From NCBI RefSeq assembly GCF_963676685.1, contig NC_092348.1:15660867-15724866 (forward strand): a DNA stretch of 64,000 bases, given 5' to 3'. Position 1 is the first letter of the stretch; every line of letters starts with the position of its first letter. The stretch comes from Mytilus edulis (lineage: Eukaryota; Mollusca; Bivalvia; Mytilida; Mytilidae). Both the position numbers and the translations under genes were made by a program. Below the pieces are notes generated by a model. That model was not told the DNA's origin and searched no databases. It worked only from the letters and a program-made list of their open reading frames with translations. Shown here piece by piece: positions 1-12,191 of the stretch.

Positions 1-1227
1 ATCTAACTGTTCTGAATCTGTTGCATCCAGTTCTCTTAGTATGTTGTTAAAGCTATTTTTCCAACTGCAATATCGTTCAGGTTTGTCATCGAAAGTCGAT
101 AATCTTGAAATTAAAAGATCTTTCTTCATTATATATTTCGTGAGGTCAATTATTCCTGGTGATTCAGACAAGTGCACATTCTGTTGTGGTTGAAATGTTT
201 TGAATTCCCTTTGCAGTATTGTTGACGGCACAAATTCTGGTATACGAGGGTTTAACTTTGTTGCCTCAACTGGTTCATAAACTTTCGGTCGCTGATTGGT
301 AACATAGGATTTTACTATTTCAGAAGCACTTGATTCAGGTAGGTTCAGACCTCTGTCCTTCCAATTGCTATCTATTGCATTTTCCTCATCTAAAATTTCC
401 TTAACTGCTGTTAATTCTGCCTCGGCTTCTGCAATCTCTCTTTTATGTTTCAAAATGTTTAAGTTTGATTTAAGTTCTGATCTTTGTTTTTGGACTTCTA
501 ATTCTAACTCATTTTGTTTTCTTACTAATTTCTCTTCCTCTTCTATGAATTTAAGTTTTGCCTTAGCAGCTTCAGCTCTAGCTGTTTTGTCTAGAAGAAT
601 TGACTTGCTCGAGCGACTTCCCTGACTAGAATGACTGTGAGTGTAATTTGAAGAACGACCTCCATCACTACCTTTAGCTTTATGACTAGAACTAGAATGT
701 GACTTATGTCCTTGGATCTTATGACTAGAATTGCCTTGATCATGTAAAGAACCATGAAGACTAGAATGATGAACTGGACTCTCTTTCCTAATTGTTAATT
801 GAGGCTCATCCTCTTTGACTAGATGTACTGTTGAGCTATTCTCTGTTTCGATCTTGGTACTATGACTTGTTTGCTCATCAATGAATTTAATTGCTAGATC
901 TACTTCTTTAGCTATTGTTTGAAACACAGATTTTTGTACTAATAATTCACTATTACTTTGTTCCGTATTTTGAGGTGACAAGTATTCACAGAATTCTTTG
1001 CAAAGTTCATAATAATGGTTAAGTACTTCCACAAGAGTTTCTCTAACCTGTCCTAGAATTTGTATATCTCCTGTTTGTTCCTCCAGATAGGCTAATGATG
1101 CCTCAACTGCTTGTCTCTTTTCTAATAGTTTAGCATGATATGCTTTAACCTTTTCTTTATAGTTTTCCATTGCCCTAACTGTAAGTGTTCTCAGCCGTTT
1201 TGTTTCTACTTCATCTGGCGTGTCCAT
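1..1227 (-). CDS. Gag-like ORF of a retroelement with a DUF1759-type end, 3' truncated by the window
   Basis: An uninterrupted 409-codon frame runs from an ATG at 1227 to the window edge. Residues 1-100 are helical and charged. Residues 115-215 are rich in Ser, His and Lys. Residues 215-275 form an Ala/Glu/Lys coiled coil (KTARAEAAKAKLKFIEEEE). The last 40 residues have the look of the DUF1759 region found in BEL/Pao-type retroelements (LISRLSTFDDKPERYCSWKN). This order, coiled coil then DUF1759 before a protease/RT polyprotein, is typical of that group; the pol part would lie left of the window. The frame has no stops, so the copy may be young or under selection. I could not settle an LTR edge or primer site in 1228-2050. 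A host gene derived from gag is an alternative. Confidence 0.72.
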   Translation of the reverse strand, partial: MDTPDEVETKRLRTLTVRAMENYKEKVKAYHAKLLEKRQAVEASLAYLEEQTGDIQILGQVRETLVEVLNHYYELCKEFCEYLSPQNTEQSNSELLVQKSVFQTIAKEVDLAIKFIDEQTSHSTKIETENSSTVHLVKEDEPQLTIRKESPVHHSSLHGSLHDQGNSSHKIQGHKSHSSSSHKAKGSDGGRSSNYTHSHSSQGSRSSKSILLDKTARAEAAKAKLKFIEEEEKLVRKQNELELEVQKQRSELKSNLNILKHKREIAEAEAELTAVKEILDEENAIDSNWKDRGLNLPESSASEIVKSYVTNQRPKVYEPVEATKLNPRIPEFVPSTILQREFKTFQPQQNVHLSESPGIIDLTKYIMKKDLLISRLSTFDDKPERYCSWKNSFNNILRELDATDSEQLD

Positions 1228-3657
1228 AATGAATTGGTCCAATCGTCAGACTTTTGACTGTAATGCCTAATAACTAACAAATGTTTCTTGTATTTCTTTT
1301 ATTCACTACAAACTTCCCAGGAGAAGGTAAAAAGCTACAACAAAAATAAACAATCATAAGTAATTGTTCCTAAATGGTTTTTAAACATAAATTGTATTAA
1401 ACATCATACAAGTAAAGCAAAACAATGAATAAATCCCTTATTATGCTATAAATGTTCAAAACAAACAAGAAAAATATATTTCTCAAATTATCGATTTGCT
1501 CCTAAATGAACCTTTGTGACCAGGTGAGCAGAATTTGTAGTTGCAACATGTTCGGTTCACAACAAGGCCAAAGTAAAAGATAACATCAACAATAACAAAG
1601 TTATTCACACTAATAATAAGTCCTAAGCGGGTTGTCAGTTGACATAGACTAATTTATACTATATCCTAGGCCTAGATAATAATAAATGTACTATTCCAAG
1701 TCTCAAAATACTAAAATGTGCACGGATGCATGAAAGTTACGAGAAGAATTTTCTCGGTTCAATTAGCCATTTCTTTACTAAGAAAAGTTCCAAATACACA
1801 GTATCGAAAAATGTACATGATATGTGCCTAATCCTAATATCTTAACCAATATGAAAAATATCTAACAATACACAAATGTACGAAAAAATAGCAAATTATT
1901 TTAGCAAAATGCATATCAAAAATGCAGATGACCAAGTGGCTTATAAATTGCCACAAAACCTTAATAATAATAAAAATTCATAACACAAAACATATCTACA
2001 TACAAATAAATGATTTTATCAAGCAGGTAATAAACTTACTCTGTGGGGGACCACTAGATTCCAAATATTGAATAATAATACCAAAATGCGTTTGCGGCCA
2101 TGTGCCATTTTTCTTTCTATCTCTCTCGGCCCTTATCGATACATGTAATCTAGGGAAGTGAAACATACCGAAAATTAACCAAAAATGAAATGTGGGTAAA
2201 GGAAGATAACTCTATAAATAAATGTGACAGAACAATATCCCTTGCATGCTAACTCTGATTCTTTGCCAGTGTTTGGCGAATTTCAGTCCATCTTTGGTTT
2301 ATCAGCTTTTCAAAGTATGTTTTAAATTTTTCCTCAATCATCACTAAAGAGAACACGATTCTGGTGTAGTAAATAAAGACAACAGTAGCATACCGCTGTT
2401 CAAAAGTCATTAATCGATTGAGAGAAAACAAATCCAGGTTACAAATTAAAACCGAAGAAAACACATCAACGAACTAATTTATACCTGATCTTGTATAGGA
2501 CATTTTACAAATTACAGTATTCAAGAGATATAGATGTTATACTTAAATATTTTACATATCATCCGTGATTCAATTTGTTTTACAGAGCAACATGTCTCTG
2601 TTAAAAATTTCACTTTTTCTGTAAACGCATTGAAGGACATCGCCTCTAACTTAAATAAATTAATCACAAAAATGGAATATGTAAATTTATTTCCACTGAA
2701 GTTGAGTTTTGGTATAGGGTGTAATCCATAATTTAAGATAGATACTCAATATCTATCAAAATTGCTGTTTTTGGCTATCTTCGGGTGTTAATGATATAAT
2801 GAAATGCTAAGAAGTAAGTTAAAATTTTGTAATATCTTATCTTTTATATATTGAGATGTTGAACTTAGAATTAAGTAAAACAGTGGTAGTGTGAAATGAA
2901 TTTAGGTGAAATTGCCTCTTGCTTTTTTTGGATCATTTTGATTCACTAGATTTATTTTGATACATGATTAAAATGTTACATCGGATTTTTAGCAATGTTC
3001 CTAACCTTGTACGAAACCTACTTGGATGTAACAATCAACATTGAATCCATCCTTATCTAAATACAAGCAGATTTACACTACTCTGAGATAAGATCTGTGA
3101 TTGTCAGCATACTTTTATATGCACTAGTTTTAGCATTGTTTTCAGTTAAAGCTGCTATTTTCTACTGGAATACAGATTTGATTTAAATTAAAACGCAAAA
3201 CAATAAAGGCAATAGTTATTAGAAATAGAAAGGCACTATTGAAGTCATCCAATTGTACATCAAATTTGAACCGCCATATTGTTTGTTTCAAATTTCGGGA
3301 TCGTATATATTTTAATTTTCGAACAGTTATGCTAGAATTTCAAATTCTTCAAGAATCATACAGATATGTATAAACTAAAGCAAAGAGTATAAAACTGCAC
3401 GAATTTGTGGGGCATATGACACGAGGATTTATACAACACGAAAAGCTACACAAAAAGACATAAACAGAATAGACAAATACATCTAATGTCAATTTTGCTT
3501 AAAGGAATTGGAACCTAAATCTACCAGCATTTCTAATTGCAATAAATCATGTCAGTACTGTAGCACTAACTACTAAGTTAATGATAACTCCGGGGAGAAG
3601 CAGTCTACCAGCAGTTGTATCAAAAAGTAAATAATAAAAATAATAAATTCAATTTAC
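1228..3657. other. Non-coding stretch between gag-like ORF and HSPA12-like exon
   Basis: AT-rich with no supported exon. The 5' end of the gag-bearing element should lie in 1228-2050 but I cannot place its border. The only recognisable item is a repeat piece at 2340-2470. Confidence 0.5.
2340..2470 (-). repeat. Dispersed repeat fragment (GTATACTACTGTTGCC family)
   Basis: Read on the minus strand it contains TTTTGAACAGCGGTATGCTA followed by CTGTTGTCTTTATTTA. The same core recurs at 13770-13950 on plus and at 6120-6220 on minus. A 71-codon minus ORF here is mostly this repeat. Confidence 0.6.
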
Positions 3658-3910
3658 CATCCATTTCAAATTCTGTATATCTATTTTCAGCCTGATAACC
3701 AAAAGCCACAAGCTGTTTGTTTGAGTCAAGTAAAAGAGTCGTTGGTGTTTTAATGGTAAGCAGATTGTGTCCTCCTGCATTCCAAGCTTGGTTCAAATGA
3801 ATAGTTAGCGGTCCTTTTTGAGAAGAATCAATGATTGAAAAGTCATATCCAGAATGCATTGTACCAAAGTCGATTGCATCAATTATAACTGGACCTTTAG
3901 ATGAACTTTT
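3658..3910 (-). CDS. Exon of an HSPA12-type Hsp70-family gene (N-terminal ATPase start)
   Basis: The 253-bp exon has an acceptor (TTCTAATTTAG) ending at 3911 and a donor (GTAAAT) beginning at 3657. It enters in phase 0, leaves one base over, and is open across 84 codons. It reads KSSSKGPVIIDAIDFGT, then NQAWNAGGHNLLTIKTPT, and ends at NRYTEFEMDG. AIDFGT followed by SGYDFS is the first phosphate-binding loop of the actin/Hsp70 ATPase fold. The NQAWNAGG and KTPTTLLLDSN blocks are characteristic of HSPA12A/B-like proteins, a family strongly expanded in bivalves. I did not find matching exons on either side. It is either one exon of a gene with long introns reaching past the left edge, or an orphan exon of a decayed copy. 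The start codon is not in this exon. Confidence 0.8.
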
Positions 3911-5394
3911 CTAAATTAGAAAAAAAGCAGAAAAATACTATCATAAGAATGGTTTAGCTTACGAAAAAATAGAGCCATGATGTAATCATAATCACTCCCC
4001 CATAAAAAAAACGCATGGTTAAGTACATGCATACTTCTAGGTGTTGATACTCTCATTTATGCTGCATTTGTCCTCCTTTCATTCATTCGCTACCACAAAA
4101 TGTATTTGGTGAAAAAATATTTACAGCATAAAGGGATATGGTTTGGACAAAGAATCCAATCGAAGAAGCTATGTTCACTTACATACTAGTTTGTTTACGA
4201 GAATATTGCTGGTGCATATGACAAATACTTATTACTTTGGTTAAAGAAAAAATATCTTGTAAATTTCCACTTTTTCAGTGTTGTCAAAATCAAGCATTGC
4301 ATTTTTTTAATAATTTTTCTCATATAGTAAAAAGTTTTTTTTCTCATACAGTAAAAGGGTTTAAAATACCTACCTTGCACTTTTGTTAGTGAGCAACTTA
4401 TTCCCTAGGATTTGATCTTATTCTTAATATTGGTAGGACATATTGGAAAGTACACTAAGGAAGAACAAGACACAAAGAATAAATGTATTCAACCTTTCAG
4501 TTAACTTGTGACAAGTGTTATTCTGAACAGAAATATGTTAATAACAATTCGTTCAAACTTTAAAAAAATCATAATAACGTAGGGAAATTAACATAACACA
4601 AAAATTCAGTCAATAGTTTCGCTTTGCTACGACAATTGTTATCTAACGTAAATAGAGCTACAAGTAAGCTAATGACTTCAACTGTGAAATATTTATTATT
4701 ATAGTTTGCTTTGTATATAATCTATTAGTAGAAAATTGATTAAATTGAATGGCAATTTCCCTAACACAGGATAAACTGTGTGAATATGATAACACAACCG
4801 CCAATGATAAGGCGCTGCCTTAAGCAATCAGTTCTCTAAAAGGGAAATACGCAAAGCCTGCATTTATTTTATATAAATACATTTGTCATAAGTTTTGACG
4901 TAGTGATCAAAAATTGTATTTCGAAATTACATAAGAATAGATGAGGCAATGAATTAATATTATTGGTGAATGAAAATGAACATACATAAACACAGAAAGT
5001 AATGGTTTATCTTTTAAAACACCTTTACTTTTACAGACATTTGCCACATGCAGAGTAGTAAACTGAATCTCTATAGATTGAACGGAAATCTGTGTAATCA
5101 TAAATCATGAACGCCTTATTATAAGTTTATCTCAAAGGTAGTATAATGGTTATTTGAATTCATTTCAAATACATGCATTTTTATAAAGATCTTTAAATGG
5201 GAACCAATACGACAAAGCACGATTTTAATGTTGTTCAAACTTGCTTTTACATATATTAAATAAAAAAAGACAAAAAAATAAAAACTTTTCAAAATTTTTC
5301 AAATGCTCATAAAAAGTAGACAATTTTAGTCTTAGATGCATGATTTTTTTATAAGTCGTTATTGGCTCTCAACTAGCTTTTTTCTCTCATGTTG

Positions 5395-5615
5395 TACTCC
5401 TACACCACTGTTCTAGGTTAGTAGAGGATTGGAACCTTCAAACATGTCTAACATCGCCACATTTATTATGTGCCTTTTCTAAGTCGGGCATGTAGCTAAC
5501 TTTCGTTGGTTTATGTCTGTCAAATTTGTTTATTGTCTATTATTTTGTTATAAATTTTGTCATTAGTTTTCTCAATTGAATTGTTTAATATTTTTCATGT
5601 CGGGACATTTATAAC
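5395..5615 (+). repeat. Decayed retroelement 3'-tail-like repeat
   Basis: It shares the run of landmarks found in the tail of the retroelement copies at 50-51 kb and 59-60 kb: AACATGTCTAACATCGCCAC, then AAGTCGGGCATG, then a T-rich stretch. It is diverged and lacks coding sequence. Confidence 0.45.
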
Positions 5616-6119
5616 CAACAATACTTAGGTAAAAATAGAAATTTATTTAAATGTAAAACTTATAATAAAAATATTTCCGGTTCAGCGAAAACCGGACATA
5701 GAACAAAAATGTATTTATTTAATTTGCGGGAAGTAAATACAAGATGAACTACACATGTTTCATCTATTATAACCAATGATTAGTTAAACGACAGTTAAGT
5801 GGCACAACTGTACTCACTCCCCCGAAATGATACTTATTAACTTTGAGATATATTGTCAAATCAGGACGAAAAGTGCGGTAAGTAATAATTGCATAATGAA
5901 ACCGCATGTGTCAGACGTTTTACATTAACATTTCGGTTTCATGGTCTAATGATAGGTCAAAGTTTTAAAAAGTCTAACTTTCGTTCAAATGTTTAGAGGG
6001 TACTGATGCAGGTTAATCCAGAAAAACACGTCAGACGCACAAATTGTATCAAGTGTTACTTTTAATGAAAATCATGTTTCATTTTGAATTGTATATATCG
6101 CTTGTTATGAACACAAGTT

Positions 6120-6220
6120 ATTATATTTAGATATTGCCCTGTTCAAAAGTCCTAAACCAATTGAGAAATTACGAATTAATCTTAAACCGAGGAAAACACA
6201 TACGCTATAAGAGGTAAGCA
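6120..6220 (-). repeat. Dispersed repeat fragment (CGGTTTAAGATTAATTCG)
   Basis: On the minus strand it reads CCTCGGTTTAAGATTAATTC and later GGACTTTTGAACAGGGCAAT. These match the core of the piece at 13770-13950. Confidence 0.45.
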
Positions 6221-6249
6221 ACGGAAAAAAAAAAACGTCAACATACATG

Positions 6250-6520
6250 GAAACGGAATATTTGTAACACCTGCCCTATTCTTGACTTAATACAGGTCAT
6301 TTAAAGAAAAAAATAATGGTGGGTTAAAAATGGTGTTATGGCAAGCCAAGCAACCTGGTTATATGGCAATGTTGAAAAATATCGCTAAATTGACAACTTT
6401 ATGTCACAGACGGGAATTCAGTACAAACAAATGCAAGAACTCTCAACACAGAGAAATGCATAACTAAATAATATAATCGTACATTTTAACATGTAAACCA
6501 AATAATACCAACAGACATCT
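6250..6520 (+). repeat. Decayed copy of the CTGACTTGGTACAGGCATTT repeat
   Basis: It contains TTCTTGACTTAATACAGGTC, then AATGGTGGGTTAAAAATGG and ACCTGGTTATATGGC, in the same order as the clearer copies at 31320-31760 and 33070-33310. Confidence 0.5.
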
Positions 6521-7138
6521 TCCTTTCACAACAGCACACCTAACACATACCACAAACAGTGACGAATTTTTGTGAGAAATATCTAATCTTTAAATTCGAA
6601 CATTTATATAATACGAGATTCACAAATTTACAATTGTTTTCTGAATATAAGTCCAAATAATTATCATGATATGACGGTCTTGAGAGGCTATTTGAAACTA
6701 ATGATGTGACGACGACATAATTACTTGTCCTAACACAATACTTTGTCCACAGAGAATGGAAATGAATTCGACTATACTGACAAATAAGACATATGTGAAA
6801 TGTATAAAAAAACAGACTTCCAACCACAAACGATAAGATATAACACAATATCCAACCGAACCCACTAAAGAAACCGGTTATATGTTTCCCCCTTGAATCT
6901 AGTGCCCAAAAATAGGAACCCCAAGAGAAGGCTGAGGTATTGAAATAATTATGGTCACTCGTAGTTTTCGTTCGGTTGTAAGAGTTGTGTTTTTATGACT
7001 GTTGTGTTGTATGTTGTATTTTCACACAACTATGACTGCAGAAACTGTCTGTTAGTGTTGTTACTACATTTGTCATTATAACGAAAATATATATAGACAA
7101 CTCATGCAAGTAGGATGGATGCCTAGCTTTAAAACATG

Positions 7139-7290
7139 ATTTAACCCACCATTTCATCTGAAAATGTCTGCATCAAGTCAGGAATATAACAGTAGTTTTT
7201 CTAGTCGTTCCATTGGTTGATATGGTCGAGCGTTTGTATTTTTGAGGTTCGATCATTAACTCCTAATTTTTTATATTTACCTAGAGCTCG
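7139..7290 (-). repeat. Decayed copy of the CTGACTTGGTACAGGCATTT repeat, reverse
   Basis: The plus strand reads TTTAACCCACCATTTCATCT and GCATCAAGTCAGGAATATAA, the reverse of the block in the 31.3- and 33.1-kb copies. The stretch just left of it (6950-7100) may belong to the same insertion. Confidence 0.5.
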
Positions 7291-7796
7291 ATATTTATTC
7301 AGTTCAATTAAAGTATTTCAATGAATGAAGTGGTGCATTTTTATTCTATCTTTATAATACATGCGAAATATGAAAAAGCCTTGTTCTAAAATTATGTTTA
7401 TTATGATATACAATTAACATGTACATTCAAGCAAATATACAAGCATACATAACAACAAGTTGACACGTTTCAAATGTAAGTGTCATAGAGCGGAACATAG
7501 AGTTATAATTCAAATAACCTTCAGTTATCAATAGTCATGTTCTCAACATAATCCAGTAACATCAACTTCTAGTTTAGGCAAGTAATAAATCGAACAAGAT
7601 TATTCCAAGTAACCTCACGTTCCGACTTATTAACAAATTTTTTTATATAATTCACAATCATGCACTTCCAGATATGCAAGGTATGACAAAGCAACACAAA
7701 TAGCATTACGATTTACTATCTCTCAAAATTTCATAGTATCTTTTTTAACATATCATATCGTTCCTTTCTCGTCTTTTTACATAATAAACTCATCAT

Positions 7797-8000
7797 AGAT
7801 ACCAGGATAGAAACTTAATATTAACGCCAGACGCGATTTTCGTCTACAAAAGACTCATCAGGCCAAATGAAGTACGACGTTGAGAGCATTGAGGACAAAA
7901 ATTTCCTAAAATTTTTGCCAATACAACTAAGGTTATTTATTACTGAGTTAAAAAAGCCTTAGTATTTCAAAAATTCAAAGTTTTGTTAACAGTTAATTTA
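7797..8000 (+). repeat. Dispersed repeat (GCCAGACGCGATTTTCGTC)
   Basis: The block GCCAGACGCGATTTTCGTCT, ACAAAAGACTCATCAGGCC and AGAGCATTGAGGACAAAAAT is one I recognise from memory as a dispersed bivalve repeat. No coding sequence and no clear ends. Confidence 0.5.
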
Positions 8001-8432
8001 TAATTATGAATATATCGATGATAACTCAAGAAGATAACTTCGATTAGTTATTCTATAATAATAACAGGCGACAAGAAATGTTTTTTTTTTGCACTGACGT
8101 TATAAATAGCATTCGTTCTATTCTCATTCAAAAGCGCAAGGGACGTGTGCAGAAATTTCTGCTGCAACATAATGAGTGAGCTCCCATGGTCACATACGAT
8201 GTAAAATTTAATTTAAAACTAATTTGGAATGATCAACGATTTATTCTTTTTCAATAATATAGACAAAATATCACATAATCATGTAAGAGATTAACCATTA
8301 CTGGAAGTTAACCTATCACATTTTCACTCTTTTTCCCTCTGTACAAGCTTTAGTAAGTTTCCAAAATATTCTATAGAAACACCAGATAAAAAAGAATCAT
8401 ACTTTGGAACACCGAAGATATATGTTAATGAC

Positions 8433-8550
8433 TCAGAATCTTTTTACTGCCATAAAATGAAGGACTATTTTCCTACAACTGTCAAATTCAAGGGAATATT
8501 TTCTTACGACCCTTTTTTCGTACTCAATTTGATTTGGTGGTATATAACAC
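8433..8550 (-). CDS. Possible terminal coding exon, unrecognised product
   Basis: On the minus strand a good acceptor (AACATTTTTGTTAG) ends at 8551. After one phase-completing base, 38 codons are open to a TGA at 8433-8435. The peptide begins CYIPPNQIEYEKRVV and ends LHFMAVKRF. It fits the phase of the possible exon at 13412-13561 (two bases over plus one), so the two could be consecutive exons. I know no family for it. It lies just outside the left end of the TIR element at 8692, and chance is a fair alternative. Confidence 0.22.
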
Positions 8551-8691
8551 CTAACAAAAATGTTAAATAAACAATCTTTCACTAGAACAATACTGTCATA
8601 AACATATTTATTATGATTCAAACCGGAAGCATTTGAAAAAGCAACGACTATATGACATTTCCTCCTTATTGGAGTTAAATTACTAAGGCCG

Positions 8692-9943
8692 TGTTCACAT
8701 TGACCTAAACTCGGTGTTGTGTAAGTGCAACTCACACGTAAACTAAACAAAATTACGTTCCCATTGATAAAACTCAATGTTTACATGTAGTGTAAATCAT
8801 GTTTTGTCTACATGCAGTCGATACTCGATGTAGGCCTTGTGTAGATTAAGTGTACACAAAACTAGGCATTTAAAACATTAGTTTCACCGTGCATATTTAA
8901 GGAAGAAACGATTTTTTAATAAAATTGATATTTATAGCAATTATTTATGAAGTTCTTTACAGAAATATTTGTCTCAACTTGATATATTTATTTGTTTTGT
9001 TTAGAGATAAAACTTAACGTAGCTTTATTAAGCCCTTATCAAGACCCAAAGCAGCATCATTGCTGAACACATAATTCATTTGAAAATTAAAGTCTTTCCG
9101 AATTGACTTAACTTACAAAGAAATATTTGCCACTGGTCTTTACTCAAACAACGATTCACTCATAAAATTACTTAAAAAGTGTGAGGTAAATGTATTGTTT
9201 GTCTAGTATCTCGGATCAGTGAAATTACACTTAAAAAGAAAACAAAACATTACCCACTCCCTTTGCCAAATTACTTTTGGAGAAGAAATACCATTTGAAC
9301 AAACAGAAAAGACAGAAATATAGTGATCCCTAATATATCAATCCTTCTTCTTCGTCTGTAAGCACGCTGTTGCAGCCTACGTTTTCTAATGCTTAATCGA
9401 GACATCTTTAGTATCTTTAAACTACTGCAAATCATCAAAATGGCTTTCATAAAGAAGCAACCACTTAACTTAAAAAAAAAGGGGGGGGGGGGGTATTTTG
9501 TTTATTTATTTGAGTAAGAATTTTGCCGCGCAAACGTTTTATTCCGTTTTTTTTTTCGATGCTGGTAATCAATTTTTTTTTCTTCAACATTTAACACTTT
9601 AATGTATGGGGAAACTCTTGATTCAGAATATTTTTTATCATCTGTAGAACCAGAATTGTTTTCTTTATCCAATTGGGGTTCGAAATATTTCCATTCCCCC
9701 TATTTAGAGTCAAATGGTCGTTCCCTTACTGCTAGAAAAGTTGTCCGAAAATGTTTCATTCGACTCTACGAAATGAACATTTAAATGACATAGAGTTTAC
9801 AAATGTGAACAAATCTTATGTACAGGTAATTAAACAAGGTGTATAGATGTGAACAAATTTAATGTGAAACCAATGTCCAGTTCATTAAACTAATTGTAAA
9901 CAAGTTTACTGTACATGGAATTTGGTGTGAACACGGCCTTAGT
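8692..9943. mobile_element. Non-autonomous DNA transposon, TIR AGGCCGTGTTCACA, TA target site
   Basis: The left end reads AGGCCGTGTTCACATTGACC. The right end is TGTGAACACGGCCT, the exact inverse of the first 14 bases, and TA flanks both sides. At about 1.25 kb it is too short and too broken to encode a transposase. The TIR and TA duplication would suit a Tc1/mariner-like or Harbinger-like non-autonomous element. Two short ORFs lie inside: an Arg-rich 44-codon frame on minus (9271-9405) and a 60-codon frame on plus (9602-9784). Homopolymer runs (A9 G13 at 9472-9493) suggest age or low sequence quality there. Confidence 0.7.
9271..9405 (-). CDS. Small Arg-rich ORF inside the TIR element
   Basis: It opens with MSRLSIRKRRLQQRAYRRRR, a strongly basic nuclear-localisation-like start, and continues with a hydrophobic stretch (ITIFLSFLFVQMVFLL) to a stop, 44 codons in all. 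It is too short for a transposase. It could be the remnant of the N-terminus of an element protein, or chance. Confidence 0.25.
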   Translation of the reverse strand: MSRLSIRKRRLQQRAYRRRRRIDILGITIFLSFLFVQMVFLLQK

Positions 9944-12191
9944 TTAATAGATATAAGAAAATGTGGTATCATTGTTTAGGTTATTATTTAGTTCGTTTAT
10001 GAGAAAAATTAATAACATTAGTACAGTGATATCAAATACAACAATAAATATTTACAATATATACAAAACAATCTAGAGGGGTAACAAAAGTTGCAAACCA
10101 GAAAGTATCTTTATTTTTTTTCATAAACATGATAAAAAAGAACAAAACTTTTTCAGGATTGGTTTTCTGGTACTTGACATAAGTTTAGAGAATTGAACTG
10201 TATTTTGTCGTTTTGTAAAATATGCAGTAAAATACTCTTTTCATTTTTAAAGTAACCCCTTGAAGTTTTAGACTCTTTTATGTATACAATTACTAAATTG
10301 TAATCTACATTATTTAAATTGCTTGATAAGAATTACTATTGTAGTTAGGTTAAACAAAGTACCTATATAGCTATAATCATTCTGTTGAAATATTTTTCCT
10401 GAAGCTTTTCTAAATCACCACTTTTTTATTTCCAAAAATAACAATAATTTCAAACGATTTCAATACTTTTATAAAGTCTTTTCGAATCTGTAAAAATAAC
10501 AGCAGTGTCTGCAGAAAGTAACCGAAATGGTTTCGTACGATTATTTAGATTCATAAAATTTAAGGATTTAAGAATTTTTATTCTGATTTCACAACTTTCA
10601 TACCCATTCTCTTCTAAATCATAAGAATGGAAAAATGATGAATGTTAAAAGAGACAACAATACAGAAGAAACCTCAAGATAAATCAAAACTAACAAGTCT
10701 AAGAAAGACTGATAAAAATCTATGGACCCCCGCTCTCTCCTAAAAAGAGCAAAACGTCGAAAAGACAAACATCAGTCTACAAAACAAATATGTATTTATA
10801 TTATATGTATTATAGTACAAAGTTTAAACTAGTATAGATATATTTCAAGTAGCAGATTTTCTTCATCAGTAAGATATAAAATGAATTTTATCAATGTATC
10901 CTAATTTTCTAAAACAATCTTGAACGTAATACAAATTAAAAACCGGACCATGCTTGTATAACTCTAACATCTCAAAGTTCAAGCATATGATATCCTATTC
11001 TTAAATTAGTATTATTACCAATGTTATTTCAACTGATCGGGCGGAGCCTATGTTTTAATTTGAATAAGGACAGTCTATTTGAAGATGTGTGTGATAAGGA
11101 TGATTACCGTTATAATTATTACTGATTTCTAATAACCTATCAGTGTCATCAAAGGAATTTACAAAATAATGACTGGACACTTCATTGATGAGTTTATCCT
11201 AAAACACCTATCTATAGATTGACTGGTTTATTATGAGCGAACCGGTTAAACTCCGCCCAGTCAAGTGAAATAAATCGAGTAATAGAATTGGGATATTTAA
11301 AGACGTATTGTATCTGTATCTGATACGTTGACGTATCTGAACGCATCTACTGGTTATACTTAAAATACTTTTAGCAATCATCGAGAATAGGGAAAAGAGT
11401 TGGAAAAAAGTGAAAGGATGATGACATTTTTTGGTCTATTTCATTTTTAATACATGAATTGTTTTTTAATAATTGTTTAATAGTTTATATACTTGCTTCC
11501 CGTGAGTGAAAAACGTGACTTCTTATATCTATTATTACATTTATTGCTCTCAAAGTTATGTTTCTATGATATATATTTACAGTGCATATAATTATGCAAT
11601 TATGAAAACATGGACAACAACAGAAGATAACATTTACATACATCTAGCAATCATGTTTTTTTTCGTATCAATCTATCATAATATACCTGTAAAATTGAGA
11701 ATGGAAATGGGGAATGTGTTAAAGAGACAACAACCCGACCATAGAGAAGACAACAGCAAAAGGTATATGTTTTAACACCCGATATTTAAATCATTACAAC
11801 TACATGTACCAAGGCGTGAAGTTGTATTATAAAACAAATAAAGTTAACGTTAACAATAATTCTACGCATACTTTATATTTACTAATAAATGGAGATGAAT
11901 CATTCAACATCAGCAGAATCGAATTAATGACTGATACCTATATTAATACATTTACAAATTAGCAGGCATTACTTTTTTTTTTTGAAATTTCAAAAATGAT
12001 AGAGAACAAAAATTTCCATCACCCTTTCCCTATTTGTTCTCTATTTTTCACCTGTTCTCGTAATTTATATCACAGTGTTTGACTCAATCATTAACTATAT
12101 CTGCATTATTATTCAAATTCATGCCTGAATAGATAAAAAAACGGGTGAATAATTGTATATTATCCAGCGTGTAATAAAAAGAGTGTATAGT
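9944..12191. other. Non-coding stretch
   Basis: AT-rich with no exon. It contains two traces of the retroelement tail on minus (10624-10690, very decayed, and 11690-11768). Confidence 0.5.
11690..11768 (-). repeat. 5'-truncated retroelement tail
   Basis: The plus strand reads AAAATTGAGAATGGAAATGG and AAAGAGACAACAACCCGACC, the reverse of the last ~80 bases of the retroelement copies at 51.2 and 60.1 kb. An 89-codon plus ORF that runs into it has no other support. Confidence 0.75.

Larger units (their letters stand above)
3911..8432. other. Gene-poor stretch with old repeat pieces
   Basis: No exon with good splice sites was found. Short ORFs at 4195-4380, 4907-5101 and 6540-6848 (all minus) resemble no family I know. 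Repeat pieces are listed separately. Confidence 0.5.

Noticed and set aside
365..625. 86-codon plus ORF
   Set aside because: Antisense shadow of the gag-like frame at 1-1227.
6540..6848. 102-codon minus ORF
   Set aside because: Low-complexity AT-rich sequence with no family resemblance and no splice context; next to repeat debris.
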